This document shows positions 52,844-60,618 of a stretch of DNA of 64,000 nt, in pieces (the first letter of the stretch is position 1; the number at the start of each line of letters is the position of its first letter). Source of the stretch: Pseudomonas reidholzensis (lineage in GTDB: Bacteria; Pseudomonadota; Gammaproteobacteria; Pseudomonadales; Pseudomonadaceae); contig NZ_UNOZ01000017.1 of the NCBI RefSeq assembly GCF_900536025.1, positions 124,001-188,000 of the forward strand, in the 5' to 3' direction. The notes beneath the pieces were generated by a model. The model was given only the letters and a program-made list of their open reading frames with translations. It ran no database searches and was not told where the DNA came from. The translations under genes were made by a program, and so were the position numbers.

Positions 52844-53746
52844 ATGACCACCGATACCCGTCCGTACCCCGCTCAACGCGTCGCCGCCAGCAGCCCACCC
52901 GGCTGGCAACGGCGCACCCGCCTGCAACGGGTCAGCCAGAGCCTGGCGCCACTGTTGCGCCGCCCCGGCTTCAGCCTGGCCCTGCTGATCGTGCTGTTCG
53001 CTTTGCTGTCGGCGTTGGTGCCGCACTGGCTGACCAGCTTCGACCCTTACGCCACCTCGCCGATTGAAAAACTCAGCGCGCCGAGTGCCCTGCACTGGTT
53101 CGGCACCGACGAACTGGGCCGTGACCTGTACACGCGGGTGGTGTACGGCTCCAGCCTTTCGGTGCAGGCGGCGCTGCTGGCCGTCAGCATCGCGCTGATC
53201 GGCGGCCTCGGCCTGGGCGTGCTGTCGGGCTTTGCCGGCGGGCGCATCGACGCCGTGATCATGCGCATCGTCGACGTGCTGCTGGCCCTGCCCGGCCTGC
53301 TGCTGGCCTTGGCGATCGTCACCGCGATCGGCTTCGGCACGGTGCCGGTGGCGATTGCGGTCGGCGTCGGCATCATCCCCGGCTTCGCCCGCACCACCCG
53401 CGCCGAAGTGCTGCGGGTGAAGACCCTGCCCTATGTCGAGGCTGCGCGGTTGGGCGGCGCGAGCTGGGCGCGGACCTTGCTGCGGCACATCCTGCCCAAC
53501 GCCTGGGGCCCGGTCGCGGTGCTGGCGACGCTGGACTTCGGCGCGGCGATCCTGGCCACCGCTGGCCTGAGCTTTCTCGGTTTTGGCGCCGCGCCACCGG
53601 CTGCCGAGTGGGGCACGCTGATCGCCAACGGCCGGCACTTTTTGATCACCGCCCCGTGGGTGTCGCTGCTGCCAGGGCTGTTCGTGGTGGCGGTGGTGTT
53701 CAGCCTCAATCACCTGGCGCGTACCTTCGAGGAGAATCAACGATGA
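52844..53746 (+). CDS. ABC transporter permease (DppC/NikC type)
   Basis: This 300-residue protein begins 3 bases after its partner and ends overlapping the ATPase gene by four bases. It carries DppC features: a long N-terminal cytoplasmic start, FGTDELGRDLYTRVVYGSS after helix 1 and the EAA loop EAARLGGASWARTLLRHILP. It forms the second half of the channel with the upstream permease. Confidence 0.93.
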   Translation: MTTDTRPYPAQRVAASSPPGWQRRTRLQRVSQSLAPLLRRPGFSLALLIVLFALLSALVPHWLTSFDPYATSPIEKLSAPSALHWFGTDELGRDLYTRVVYGSSLSVQAALLAVSIALIGGLGLGVLSGFAGGRIDAVIMRIVDVLLALPGLLLALAIVTAIGFGTVPVAIAVGVGIIPGFARTTRAEVLRVKTLPYVEAARLGGASWARTLLRHILPNAWGPVAVLATLDFGAAILATAGLSFLGFGAAPPAAEWGTLIANGRHFLITAPWVSLLPGLFVVAVVFSLNHLARTFEENQR

Positions 53747-55365
53747 GCAGCCACCCCTTGATCGAAGTCCGCGACCTGTCGGTCAGCTACCGCTTCGCCG
53801 GCCAGGTCACCCAGGCGGTCAAACAGTTGTCGTTCAGCCTCAGCCAGGGCGAGACGGTGGCCATCGTCGGCGAGTCGGGCTCGGGCAAGTCGACCCTGGC
53901 CAATGCCCTGCTCGGCCTGCTGCCGGGCAATGCGCAGATCGACGGCGGTCAGCTGCGGGTCGATGGCCATGACCTGACCCGCGCCAGCGAAGCGCAAAAA
54001 CGCCAACTGCGAGGGCGCACTATTGGCCTGGTCCCGCAGGACCCGATGGTCAGCCTCAACCCCACGTTGCGCATCGGCCAGCAGATCGCCGAGGCGCTGA
54101 TCCTCGCCCAGGGTCGACGCTACCCGGCGGTGGACGCCGACGTGCTCGAGCTGCTCGGCCAGGTCGGCCTGGACAACCCACTGCTGCGGGCCCGGCAGTA
54201 CCCGCACGAGTTGTCCGGGGGCATGCGCCAGCGGGTGCTGATCGCCATCGCCCTGGCCGGTAACCCACGCCTGATCATCGCCGACGAGCCGACCAGTGCG
54301 CTGGATGTCACGGTGCAGCGCAAGATCCTCGACCACCTGCAACGGCTGGTGGCCGAGCGCGGCATCTCGCTGCTGATCATCACCCACGACCTGGGCGTCG
54401 CCACCGACCGCGCCGACCGTTTGCTGGTGATGAAACAGGGTGAACTGGTCGAGCAAGGGCCGCCCGGGCAGATCGTCTCGGCGCCCGCGCATCCCTATAC
54501 CCGCGCGCTGCTCGCCGCCGCGCCGGCGTTCAGCGACAGGCGCCCGGCGCGGCCTGGGCGTAGCGTGCAGGGCACGCCGATCCTCAGCCTGGAGCAGGTC
54601 GGCAAGCGCTTCGCGCTACCACGGGTGAAGGGCCAGGACCCGCACTTCATTGCCCTCCAGGGGCTGAGCCTGGAGGTGTATCCGGGGCAGACGCTGGCGA
54701 TTGTCGGCGAGTCCGGCTCGGGCAAGAGCACCGCGCTGCGCATTGCCCTGGGCCTGGAAGCGCCGAGCGAAGGCCGCGTGCGCTTTGCCGGCGACGACGT
54801 GACCGGCCTGGGATGGCGCGCCTTCCGGCCGCTGCGCCGGCGCATGCAGCTGGTCCAGCAGAACCCGTTTGCCGCGCTTGATCCGCGCTTCACCGTGTTC
54901 GACAGCATCGTCGAGCCGCTGGTCTCGTTCGGCCTGCTCAAGGGCGCCGCGCTGGAGCAGGCGGCGCGTGAGCTGATTACCCGGGTGCACTTGCCGCTGA
55001 GTTACCTGGACCGCCTGCCGCGCGAGCTGTCCGGTGGCCAGCGCCAGCGGGTGGCGATTGCCCGCGCACTGGCGTTGCAGCCGGAATTGCTGTTGCTCGA
55101 TGAGCCGGTGAGTGCACTGGATGTGTCGGTGCAGGCGCAGATCCTCGAGTTGCTCGATGAGCTGCAGCGCGAGTTGGGGATTGCCTATGTGCTGGTGTCG
55201 CATGACCTGGCGGTGGTGGCGAGCATGGCTGATCACGTGCTGGTGTTGCGCCAGGGGCAGGTGGTGGAACAGGGGCCGGTTGGGCAGGTGTTTGATCGGC
55301 CGGAGAGTGACTATACGCGGGAGTTGATTGCGGCGATTCCCGGGCGGCGGGCGGCGGCGGCCTGA
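53743..55365 (+). CDS. Fused ABC transporter ATPase (DppD-DppF type, two nucleotide-binding domains)
   Basis: ATG 53743 (ATGA overlap, GGAG upstream) gives 540 residues carrying two ATPase domains. Walker A GESGSGKST occurs at about 43-51 and again near 323-331; signatures LSGGMRQRV and LSGGQRQRVAIAR follow each. Walker B and D-loop segments (DEPTSALDV, DEPVSALDV) are intact in both. It energises the peptide-type importer encoded immediately upstream. Fused pairs are common for glutathione (GsiA) and related uptake systems, which supports a thiol or small peptide as substrate. Confidence 0.93.
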   Translation: MSSHPLIEVRDLSVSYRFAGQVTQAVKQLSFSLSQGETVAIVGESGSGKSTLANALLGLLPGNAQIDGGQLRVDGHDLTRASEAQKRQLRGRTIGLVPQDPMVSLNPTLRIGQQIAEALILAQGRRYPAVDADVLELLGQVGLDNPLLRARQYPHELSGGMRQRVLIAIALAGNPRLIIADEPTSALDVTVQRKILDHLQRLVAERGISLLIITHDLGVATDRADRLLVMKQGELVEQGPPGQIVSAPAHPYTRALLAAAPAFSDRRPARPGRSVQGTPILSLEQVGKRFALPRVKGQDPHFIALQGLSLEVYPGQTLAIVGESGSGKSTALRIALGLEAPSEGRVRFAGDDVTGLGWRAFRPLRRRMQLVQQNPFAALDPRFTVFDSIVEPLVSFGLLKGAALEQAARELITRVHLPLSYLDRLPRELSGGQRQRVAIARALALQPELLLLDEPVSALDVSVQAQILELLDELQRELGIAYVLVSHDLAVVASMADHVLVLRQGQVVEQGPVGQVFDRPESDYTRELIAAIPGRRAAAA

Positions 55366-55390
55366 GTGTCGGCGTTCGCTTGAGATCCTT

Positions 55391-55510
55391 GGGGCCGCTT
55401 TGTGGCCCTTTCGCGGGCAAGCCCGCTCCTACAGGGAACCGCGCCGCTCTCAAAGTCAACGCAGAACCTGTAGGAGCGGGCTTGCCCGCGATGGGCCGCA
55501 GAGCGGCCCC
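55391..55510. repeat. Long inverted repeat with REP core
   Basis: GGGGCCGCTTTGTGGCCC mirrors GGGCCGCAGAGCGGCCCC loosely at the outer ends; inside is a REP pair of the GGGCAAGCCC flavour. It lies just after the ABC operon and before sulfur element copy 2. Confidence 0.85.
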
Positions 55511-55565
55511 AGGATCACCAAGCAAAATACGCGCATATTGAATAATATTTTCTATCAGCTATTTG

Positions 55566-55598
55566 CATAATTAGCTTAGAACCACAAAGCCTTTCACA
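55566..55598 (+). promoter_or_regulatory. Sulfur-type promoter element, copy 2
   Basis: CATAATTAGC-TTAGAACC-ACAAAGCCTTT-CACA, nearly identical to copies 1 and 3. It lies about 92 bp upstream of ATG 55690. Further downstream GACCCCCCACCCGGCGGAGG (55634-55653) is shared with the leader of the amine oxidase gene (58388-58407). Confidence 0.65.
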
Positions 55599-55689
55599 AC
55601 CCCCTGCCCCACCCGTTATGTTCAGTGCATGTCCGACCCCCCACCCGGCGGAGGCCTCTCTTACCTGCATTGAATCGCGGAGTCCTCCC

Positions 55690-57024
55690 ATGAGCAAACG
55701 ACAGATCAAACTCGGCGCCATGATCCACGGCGTCGGCCACGGCTGGGGCGAGTGGCGCCATCCGGACGCACTGGCCGATGCCAGCGTCAATTTCGGTTTC
55801 TACAAGCAGCAGGCGCTACTCGCCGAAGGCGCCAAGTTCGACTTCGCCTTCATCGCCGACAGCCTGCACATCCACGCCAAGTCCAGCCCGCACTACCTCA
55901 ACCGCTTCGAGCCGCTGACCATCCTCTCGGCACTGGCCGCGGTCACCGAGCACATCGGCCTGGTCGCCACCGTCACCGTTAGCTACACCGAACCGTTCCA
56001 GGTCGCCCGCCAGTTCGCCTCGCTGGACCACATCAGCGGCGGCCGCGCTGGCTGGAACGTGGTCACCTCGTGGCTGTCGGGCACCGCCGACAACTTCGGC
56101 AAGGCCGAGCACCCACCGCATGCGGTGCGCTACCGCATCGCCCGCGAGCACGTCGACGTGGTCAAGGGCCTGTGGGACTCGTGGGAAGACGACGCCTTTA
56201 CCCGCGACAAGCAAAGCGGTGAATTCTTCGACCCGGAGAAACTCCACAGCCTCAATCACCAGGGCGAGTTCTTCAAGGTCAAAGGGCCGCTGAACATCCA
56301 GCGCTCGCGCCAGGGCCAGCCGCTGATCTTCCAGGCCGGCACCTCCGAAGACGGGCGCAATTTTGCCGCGCAAAACGCCGACGCGATCTTCGTCAGCCCC
56401 GAGTCGTTCAGCGAGGCCCGCAGCTATTACCAGGACCTCAAGCAACGCGCCGCACGCCATGGCCGCAACCCGGATGAACTGTTCATCCTGCCGGGCATCC
56501 GGCCGATCGTCGGCCGTGACGCCGAGGAAGTCGAGCAGCGTTATCAGCAGGCGGTCGAGCTGGTCAGCATCGAGGACGCCATCGTCGCCCTTGGTCGGCC
56601 GTTCAACGACTACGACTTCAGCGGCCACGCGCTGGACGCGCCCTTCCCCGACCTCGGCGACCTGGGCAGCAACAGCCACAAAGGCTCCTCTGACCAGATC
56701 AAGCAACAGGCCCGCGAACACGGCCTGACCCTGCGCGAAGTCGCCCTGCGTTTCTCGCGCCCGCGCCGCGACTTCGTCGGCACCCCCGAGCAGGTCGCCA
56801 ACGCCGTACAGGACTGGTTCGAGGACGGCGCCGCCGACGGCTTCATCATCAACTCGCTGCTGCCCGACGGCCTGCAGTACTTCACCGAGCGGGTGGTGCC
56901 GCTGCTGCAGGCGCGCGGCCTGGTCCGCGAGGACTACCAGGGGCAGACCCTGCGCGACAACTTCGGCCTGGCCGTACCGACCAACCGCAACACCCTGAAT
57001 CGCAGCCAAGGCGCTGTGGCCTGA
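55690..57024 (+). CDS. Luciferase-like FMN monooxygenase, NtaA/SnaA/DszA family
   Basis: ATG 55690 gives 444 residues, beginning [14 protein letters not shown]; an in-frame start at 55618 would add 24 untypical residues. It has the family markers [28 protein letters not shown] strand and [11 protein letters not shown]. NtaA and DszA are two-component enzymes that use reduced FMN; DszA opens the dibenzothiophene sulfone ring in sulfur scavenging. It is the first gene of the second sulfur block and probably oxidises a C-S or C-N bond. No flavin reductase is adjacent. Confidence 0.9.
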   Translation: MSKRQIKLGAMIHGVGHGWGEWRHPDALADASVNFGFYKQQALLAEGAKFDFAFIADSLHIHAKSSPHYLNRFEPLTILSALAAVTEHIGLVATVTVSYTEPFQVARQFASLDHISGGRAGWNVVTSWLSGTADNFGKAEHPPHAVRYRIAREHVDVVKGLWDSWEDDAFTRDKQSGEFFDPEKLHSLNHQGEFFKVKGPLNIQRSRQGQPLIFQAGTSEDGRNFAAQNADAIFVSPESFSEARSYYQDLKQRAARHGRNPDELFILPGIRPIVGRDAEEVEQRYQQAVELVSIEDAIVALGRPFNDYDFSGHALDAPFPDLGDLGSNSHKGSSDQIKQQAREHGLTLREVALRFSRPRRDFVGTPEQVANAVQDWFEDGAADGFIINSLLPDGLQYFTERVVPLLQARGLVREDYQGQTLRDNFGLAVPTNRNTLNRSQGAVA

Positions 57025-57061
57025 GGCCGCGCGACCTTCCCCAACAAGGAATCGTTTACCC

Positions 57062-58162
57062 ATGAGTCTCGAATTCATCGGCCTTATCGGCCCCCAGGAA
57101 GGCAGCGAGTCACAGGCACCCCGCGGCCCACTGGTTGACCTGGAGTTCATCAAGGCCTTCGCCCAGGCCCAGGAATACGGCGGCTTCGACAAGGCCCTGC
57201 TGGCGGTCAACACCAGCGCGCCCGACTCGATGATCCTCGCCAGCTACGTCGCCGCGCTGACCGAGCGCATCGGCTTGCTGGTCGCCCACCGCCCGGGCTT
57301 CCAGGCACCGACCTTCGCCGCCCGCCAGTTCGCCACCCTCGACCAACTGAGCCGTGGCCGCGCCTCGATCAACGTCATCACCGGCGGTGACAGCGGCGAT
57401 TTGCAGCGCGACGGCGACTACCTGGACAAGGACGCCCGCTACGCGCGCACCGACGAATACCTGCAGGTGCTGCGCCAGACCTGGACCCGCACCGAGCCCT
57501 TCGATCACCACGGCGAGCACTACCGGGTGGAAGACAACCTGACCCTGGTCAAGCCGGTGCAGCACCTGCCGATCTACTTCTCCGGAGCGTCCGACGCCGC
57601 CGTCGAAGTGGCCGCCAAGCACGCCGATGTCTACATGATGTGGGGCGAGCCGCTGGAGCAGGTGCGCGAGCGCATCGCCAAGGTGCGCAAGGCGGCGGCG
57701 CGTCATGGCCGCGAGCATCAGATCCGCTTCAGCCTGTCGCTGCGGCCGATCCTGGGTGCGACCGAAGAGCAGGCCTGGGACCGCGCCGAGCGGATTCTCG
57801 AGGATGCCCGAGTCAACATCGGCCAACGCCAGGGCAAGCGCCGCGACAAGAACTTCGGCACCAGCAACGCAGGCTCCGAACGGCTGGTCGAACTGGCCGG
57901 CCAGCGCAAGGTGCATGACACAAGGCTGTGGACCGAGATCGCCGCGTTGACGGGTGCGGCGGGTAACTCGACGGCGCTGGTGGGCACGCCTGACCAGGTG
58001 GCTGAAGCGGCGCTGGCGTACTACGACCTGGGCGTCACGACGTTCCTGTTCCGGGGCTTCGACCAGCTGCGTGATTCGGTCGAATATGGGCAGCAACTGC
58101 TGCCAAGGATTCGCGCACTGGTCGCCCAGCGTGAGGCTGAGCGGAGCGTTCGCAGCGCCTGA
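57062..58162 (+). CDS. Luciferase-like FMN monooxygenase, SsuD-like
   Basis: The 366-residue protein is the size of alkanesulfonate monooxygenase SsuD. Visible segments are YGGFDKALLAVNTSAPDSM, GLLVAHRPGFQAPTFAARQF and RASINVITGGDSGDLQRDG, close to the SsuD pattern. It would release sulfite from sulfonates or oxidise a related thioether with reduced FMN. It follows the NtaA-type enzyme by 37 bases with AAGGA, so the two are one operon. Confidence 0.9.
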   Translation: MSLEFIGLIGPQEGSESQAPRGPLVDLEFIKAFAQAQEYGGFDKALLAVNTSAPDSMILASYVAALTERIGLLVAHRPGFQAPTFAARQFATLDQLSRGRASINVITGGDSGDLQRDGDYLDKDARYARTDEYLQVLRQTWTRTEPFDHHGEHYRVEDNLTLVKPVQHLPIYFSGASDAAVEVAAKHADVYMMWGEPLEQVRERIAKVRKAAARHGREHQIRFSLSLRPILGATEEQAWDRAERILEDARVNIGQRQGKRRDKNFGTSNAGSERLVELAGQRKVHDTRLWTEIAALTGAAGNSTALVGTPDQVAEAALAYYDLGVTTFLFRGFDQLRDSVEYGQQLLPRIRALVAQREAERSVRSA

Positions 58163-58185
58163 TTATTTTCGCATCTGCTCTACCC

Positions 58186-58262
58186 ATCGCGGGGCACGCC
58201 CGCTCCCACGCACCTCACTCCTGCATTGGAGTACTGCGTGGGAGCGGGCTTGCCCCGCGATT
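58186..58262. repeat. REP pair (inverted)
   Basis: ATCGCGGGGCACGCCCGCTC (58186) faces its mirror ending 58262 around about 27 bases. This is the same GGGGCAAGCCC flavour as 23903-23980. It lies between the SsuD-like gene and sulfur element copy 3. Confidence 0.85.
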
Positions 58263-58322
58263 GCGTTGGCACGCACAAAATTACCATTTGAAATATTAGA
58301 AATAGATAACATTCCAAATAAA

Positions 58323-58355
58323 CATAATTAACTTAGAACCAAAAAGCCTTTCACA
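58323..58355 (+). promoter_or_regulatory. Sulfur-type promoter element, copy 3
   Basis: CATAATTAAC-TTAGAACC-AAAAAGCCTTT-CACA differs from copy 2 by two bases. It lies about 55 bp upstream of the candidate leader ORF and 154 bp before the amine oxidase start. Confidence 0.68.
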
Positions 58356-58410
58356 TACAGCTGAAATAGCATTAAGTTCTTTAAACCGACCCCCAACCTG
58401 GCGGAGGCAA

Positions 58411-58533
58411 ATGGATTTCCGCCAACCGCAGTCGGGCTCTTGCCGTCTATCTCGACCCTTCCCGTGCCGTTGCGCGAATCCGATACCCTTTTTTTCGGAG
58501 CTCGTGACATGGGATTGTCCCGTAGAGATCTAA
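58411..58533 (+). CDS. Candidate cysteine-rich leader ORF overlapping the amine oxidase start
   Basis: ATG 58411 lies three bases after GGCGGAGG and opens 40 codons with five cysteines, ending at 58533 in another frame than the amine oxidase (start 58509). The middle reads SCRLSRPFPCRC. Translation of cysteine codons could couple sulfur supply to the downstream genes, as leader peptides do for amino-acid operons. There is no proof that it is made. Confidence 0.35.
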   Translation: MDFRQPQSGSCRLSRPFPCRCANPIPFFSELVTWDCPVEI

Positions 58534-60071
58534 TCGCCCGCCTCGCCGCCCTCGGCGGCTATTCGGCGGCCATGGGCGCGCTGGGGCAGAATGCCCTGGC
58601 CGCCACCTTCGAACCCCTGCAACTGGCCGCCAACGGCGGCAACGGCAAGCGCGTGGTGATCGTCGGCGCCGGTATCAGCGGCCTGGTCTCGGCCTATGAG
58701 CTGCGCAAGGCCGGTTTCTCGGTCAAGGTGCTGGAGGCCCGCGAGCGGGTCGGCGGCCGGGTCTGGACCCTGCGCGGCGGCGACCGCATCGAGCACAACG
58801 ATGGCAGCAGCCAGACCGTCGAATTCGACCAGGGCCTGTTCTTCAACGCCGGCGCCGCGCGCCTGCCCAGCCACCACCTGACCATCCTCGGCTACTGCCG
58901 CGAACTGGGCGTCGAACTGCAAGTGCTGGTCAACAGCAGCCGCAACGCCCTCGCCCAGCCCGACCTCAGCCGCCCACCGCTGCTGCTGCGCCAGGCAGTC
59001 AACGACACCCGCGGGCACTTCAGCGAGCTGCTCGCCCGCAGCGTCAACCGCAACAGCCTCGACAAAGAACTCAGCGCCCCGCAGCGCAAGGCCTTGCTGG
59101 ACTTCCTCAAGGTTTACGGCGACCTCGATGCCGAGCAGCAGTACCGTGGCTCGGTGCGTTCCGGCTACACGCGCTTTGCCGGCGCTGGCGACCAGACCCC
59201 GATCCAGCGCCAGCCCGTGCCGCTCGAGCAACTGCTGGACAACAACCTGCTGCTGCCACTGGTGTTCGACGAGATCCCGGAATTTTCCTCGACCATGTTC
59301 CAGCCGGTCGGCGGCATGGACCAGATCCCCAAGGCGTTCTACCGCCAGGTCAAGGACAGCGTGCAACTAGGCGCCGAAGTGATCAGCGTGCGCACCGGCG
59401 ACAACAGCAGCCAGGTCACCTGGCGTGACCGGCGTACCGGCCGCACCCAGGTCGAGCAGGCCGACTACGCCATCGTCACCCTGCCGCTGCCACTGCTGGC
59501 TCGGCTGGACACCAACTTCAGCCCCGAGGTGCGCAAGGCACTCGGCCAGGCCGAAGGCGACAAGGCCAACAAAGTGGCGTGGCAGTCGCCGCGCTTCTGG
59601 GAGACCGACTTCCAGATCTACGGCGGGCTCTCTTACATCAACCACGAAGCGCGCACCCTGTGGTACCCCAGCGACCGCCTGAACAGCGCCCAGGGCGTGC
59701 TGGTGGCCACCTACAACACCGGCGCGGTCGCCGAGCAGTTCGCCGGCAAGGCGCTGAGCGCGCAGATCGCCTCCTCGCGCCAGGCGGTCGAGTCGCTGCA
59801 CCCTGGGCACAGCCACAAGCTCGGCCGGCCGCTGGCGATCAACTGGTCGAAGATCCCCTTCAGCGAGAGCCCGTGGATCGTCCACGACGAGGTCGCCCAG
59901 CCGGCCTACGACATCCTCAACCAGGCCCAGGGCCGCACCTGGCTGGCCAGTGACGCACTCGCCCACGGCGGGGTTGGCATCTGGCAGAACAGCGCCGCCG
60001 AATCCGCACGCCGGGTGGTCGGCCAGATCGCCCAGCACGCTGCCCAATCCACCCGCGGCGCCGCCGCCTGA
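58509..60071 (+). CDS. Tat-exported flavin amine oxidase (L-amino-acid/monoamine oxidase family)
   Basis: ATG 58509 (CGGAG upstream) gives 520 residues. The N-terminus MGLSRRDLIARLAALGGYSA has a twin-arginine motif SRRDLIA, so a folded flavoprotein is probably sent to the periplasm. The FAD motifs VIVGAGISGLVSAYEL, EARERVGGRV and a C-terminal WLASDALAHGG segment are intact. The family oxidises the alpha-amino group of amino acids or amines to an imine and makes hydrogen peroxide and ammonia. A RidA-family gene follows by 19 bases, so the imine is probably hydrolysed in the same compartment. Confidence 0.88.
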   Translation: MGLSRRDLIARLAALGGYSAAMGALGQNALAATFEPLQLAANGGNGKRVVIVGAGISGLVSAYELRKAGFSVKVLEARERVGGRVWTLRGGDRIEHNDGSSQTVEFDQGLFFNAGAARLPSHHLTILGYCRELGVELQVLVNSSRNALAQPDLSRPPLLLRQAVNDTRGHFSELLARSVNRNSLDKELSAPQRKALLDFLKVYGDLDAEQQYRGSVRSGYTRFAGAGDQTPIQRQPVPLEQLLDNNLLLPLVFDEIPEFSSTMFQPVGGMDQIPKAFYRQVKDSVQLGAEVISVRTGDNSSQVTWRDRRTGRTQVEQADYAIVTLPLPLLARLDTNFSPEVRKALGQAEGDKANKVAWQSPRFWETDFQIYGGLSYINHEARTLWYPSDRLNSAQGVLVATYNTGAVAEQFAGKALSAQIASSRQAVESLHPGHSHKLGRPLAINWSKIPFSESPWIVHDEVAQPAYDILNQAQGRTWLASDALAHGGVGIWQNSAAESARRVVGQIAQHAAQSTRGAAA

Positions 60072-60090
60072 TCGCCAAGGAATGCTGACC

Positions 60091-60585
60091 ATGCCACGCC
60101 TGTCCCTGCTTGCCGGAGTCCTCATGAGCCTGACCCTGACCGCCCACGCCGACGGCATCCGCCGCATCGATCCGCCGGGCTCGAACTTCCCCATCTCGCA
60201 ACTGGTCACGGTGCCCGCCGCCAGCCAGCTGACCTTTGTCAGCGGCACCCTGCCAGACGTCGCCGACCCCAAGGCCGCCAAAGGCAGCATCGCCGCCTAT
60301 GGCAACACCGAAACCCAGACCCGCTCGGTGCTCAACAAGCTGCGCACCGCGTTGCGCAGCGAAGGCCTCGACCTCGGCGATATCGTCCAGCTGCGGGTGT
60401 TCCTGGTGGGTGACCCAGACAAAGGCAACCAGCTCGACTTCGCCGGCCTGCAAGCGGCCTACACGGAGTTTTTCGCCACCGCCGAACAGCCGCGCAAACC
60501 CACCCGCACGGCCCTCCAGGTGGTCGCCCTGCCGTTGCCCGGCGCACTGGTCGAAATCGAAGCGATCGCAGCCAAGGCGCCCTGA
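60091..60585 (+). CDS. RidA-family protein with signal peptide (exported enamine/imine deaminase)
   Basis: ATG 60091 (AAGGA upstream) gives 164 residues. The first 20 residues (MPRLSLLAGVLMSLTLTAHA) form a Sec-type signal peptide ending in AHA. The mature part is a YjgF/RidA barrel: FVSGTLPD, LRVFLVGDPDKG, and the catalytic Arg in KPTRTALQV with Glu in LVEIEAIA. Most RidA proteins are cytoplasmic; this one follows a Tat-exported amine oxidase, so it very likely quenches the imine product outside the cytoplasm. The TonB receptor gene follows closely. Confidence 0.85.
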   Translation: MPRLSLLAGVLMSLTLTAHADGIRRIDPPGSNFPISQLVTVPAASQLTFVSGTLPDVADPKAAKGSIAAYGNTETQTRSVLNKLRTALRSEGLDLGDIVQLRVFLVGDPDKGNQLDFAGLQAAYTEFFATAEQPRKPTRTALQVVALPLPGALVEIEAIAAKAP

Positions 60586-60618
60586 GTGCGCCACGCTGCC
60601 AGACAAGGAATGATCTGC

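Noticed and set aside
51737..53740. 667-codon minus-strand frame in the ABC operon
   Set aside because: Antisense to the permease genes; low-complexity shadow sequence without motifs.
55618..55689. N-terminal extension of the NtaA-type monooxygenase from ATG 55618
   Set aside because: The family starts near MSKRQIKLG; the extra 24 residues are Pro/Cys rich and lie in the leader sequence.
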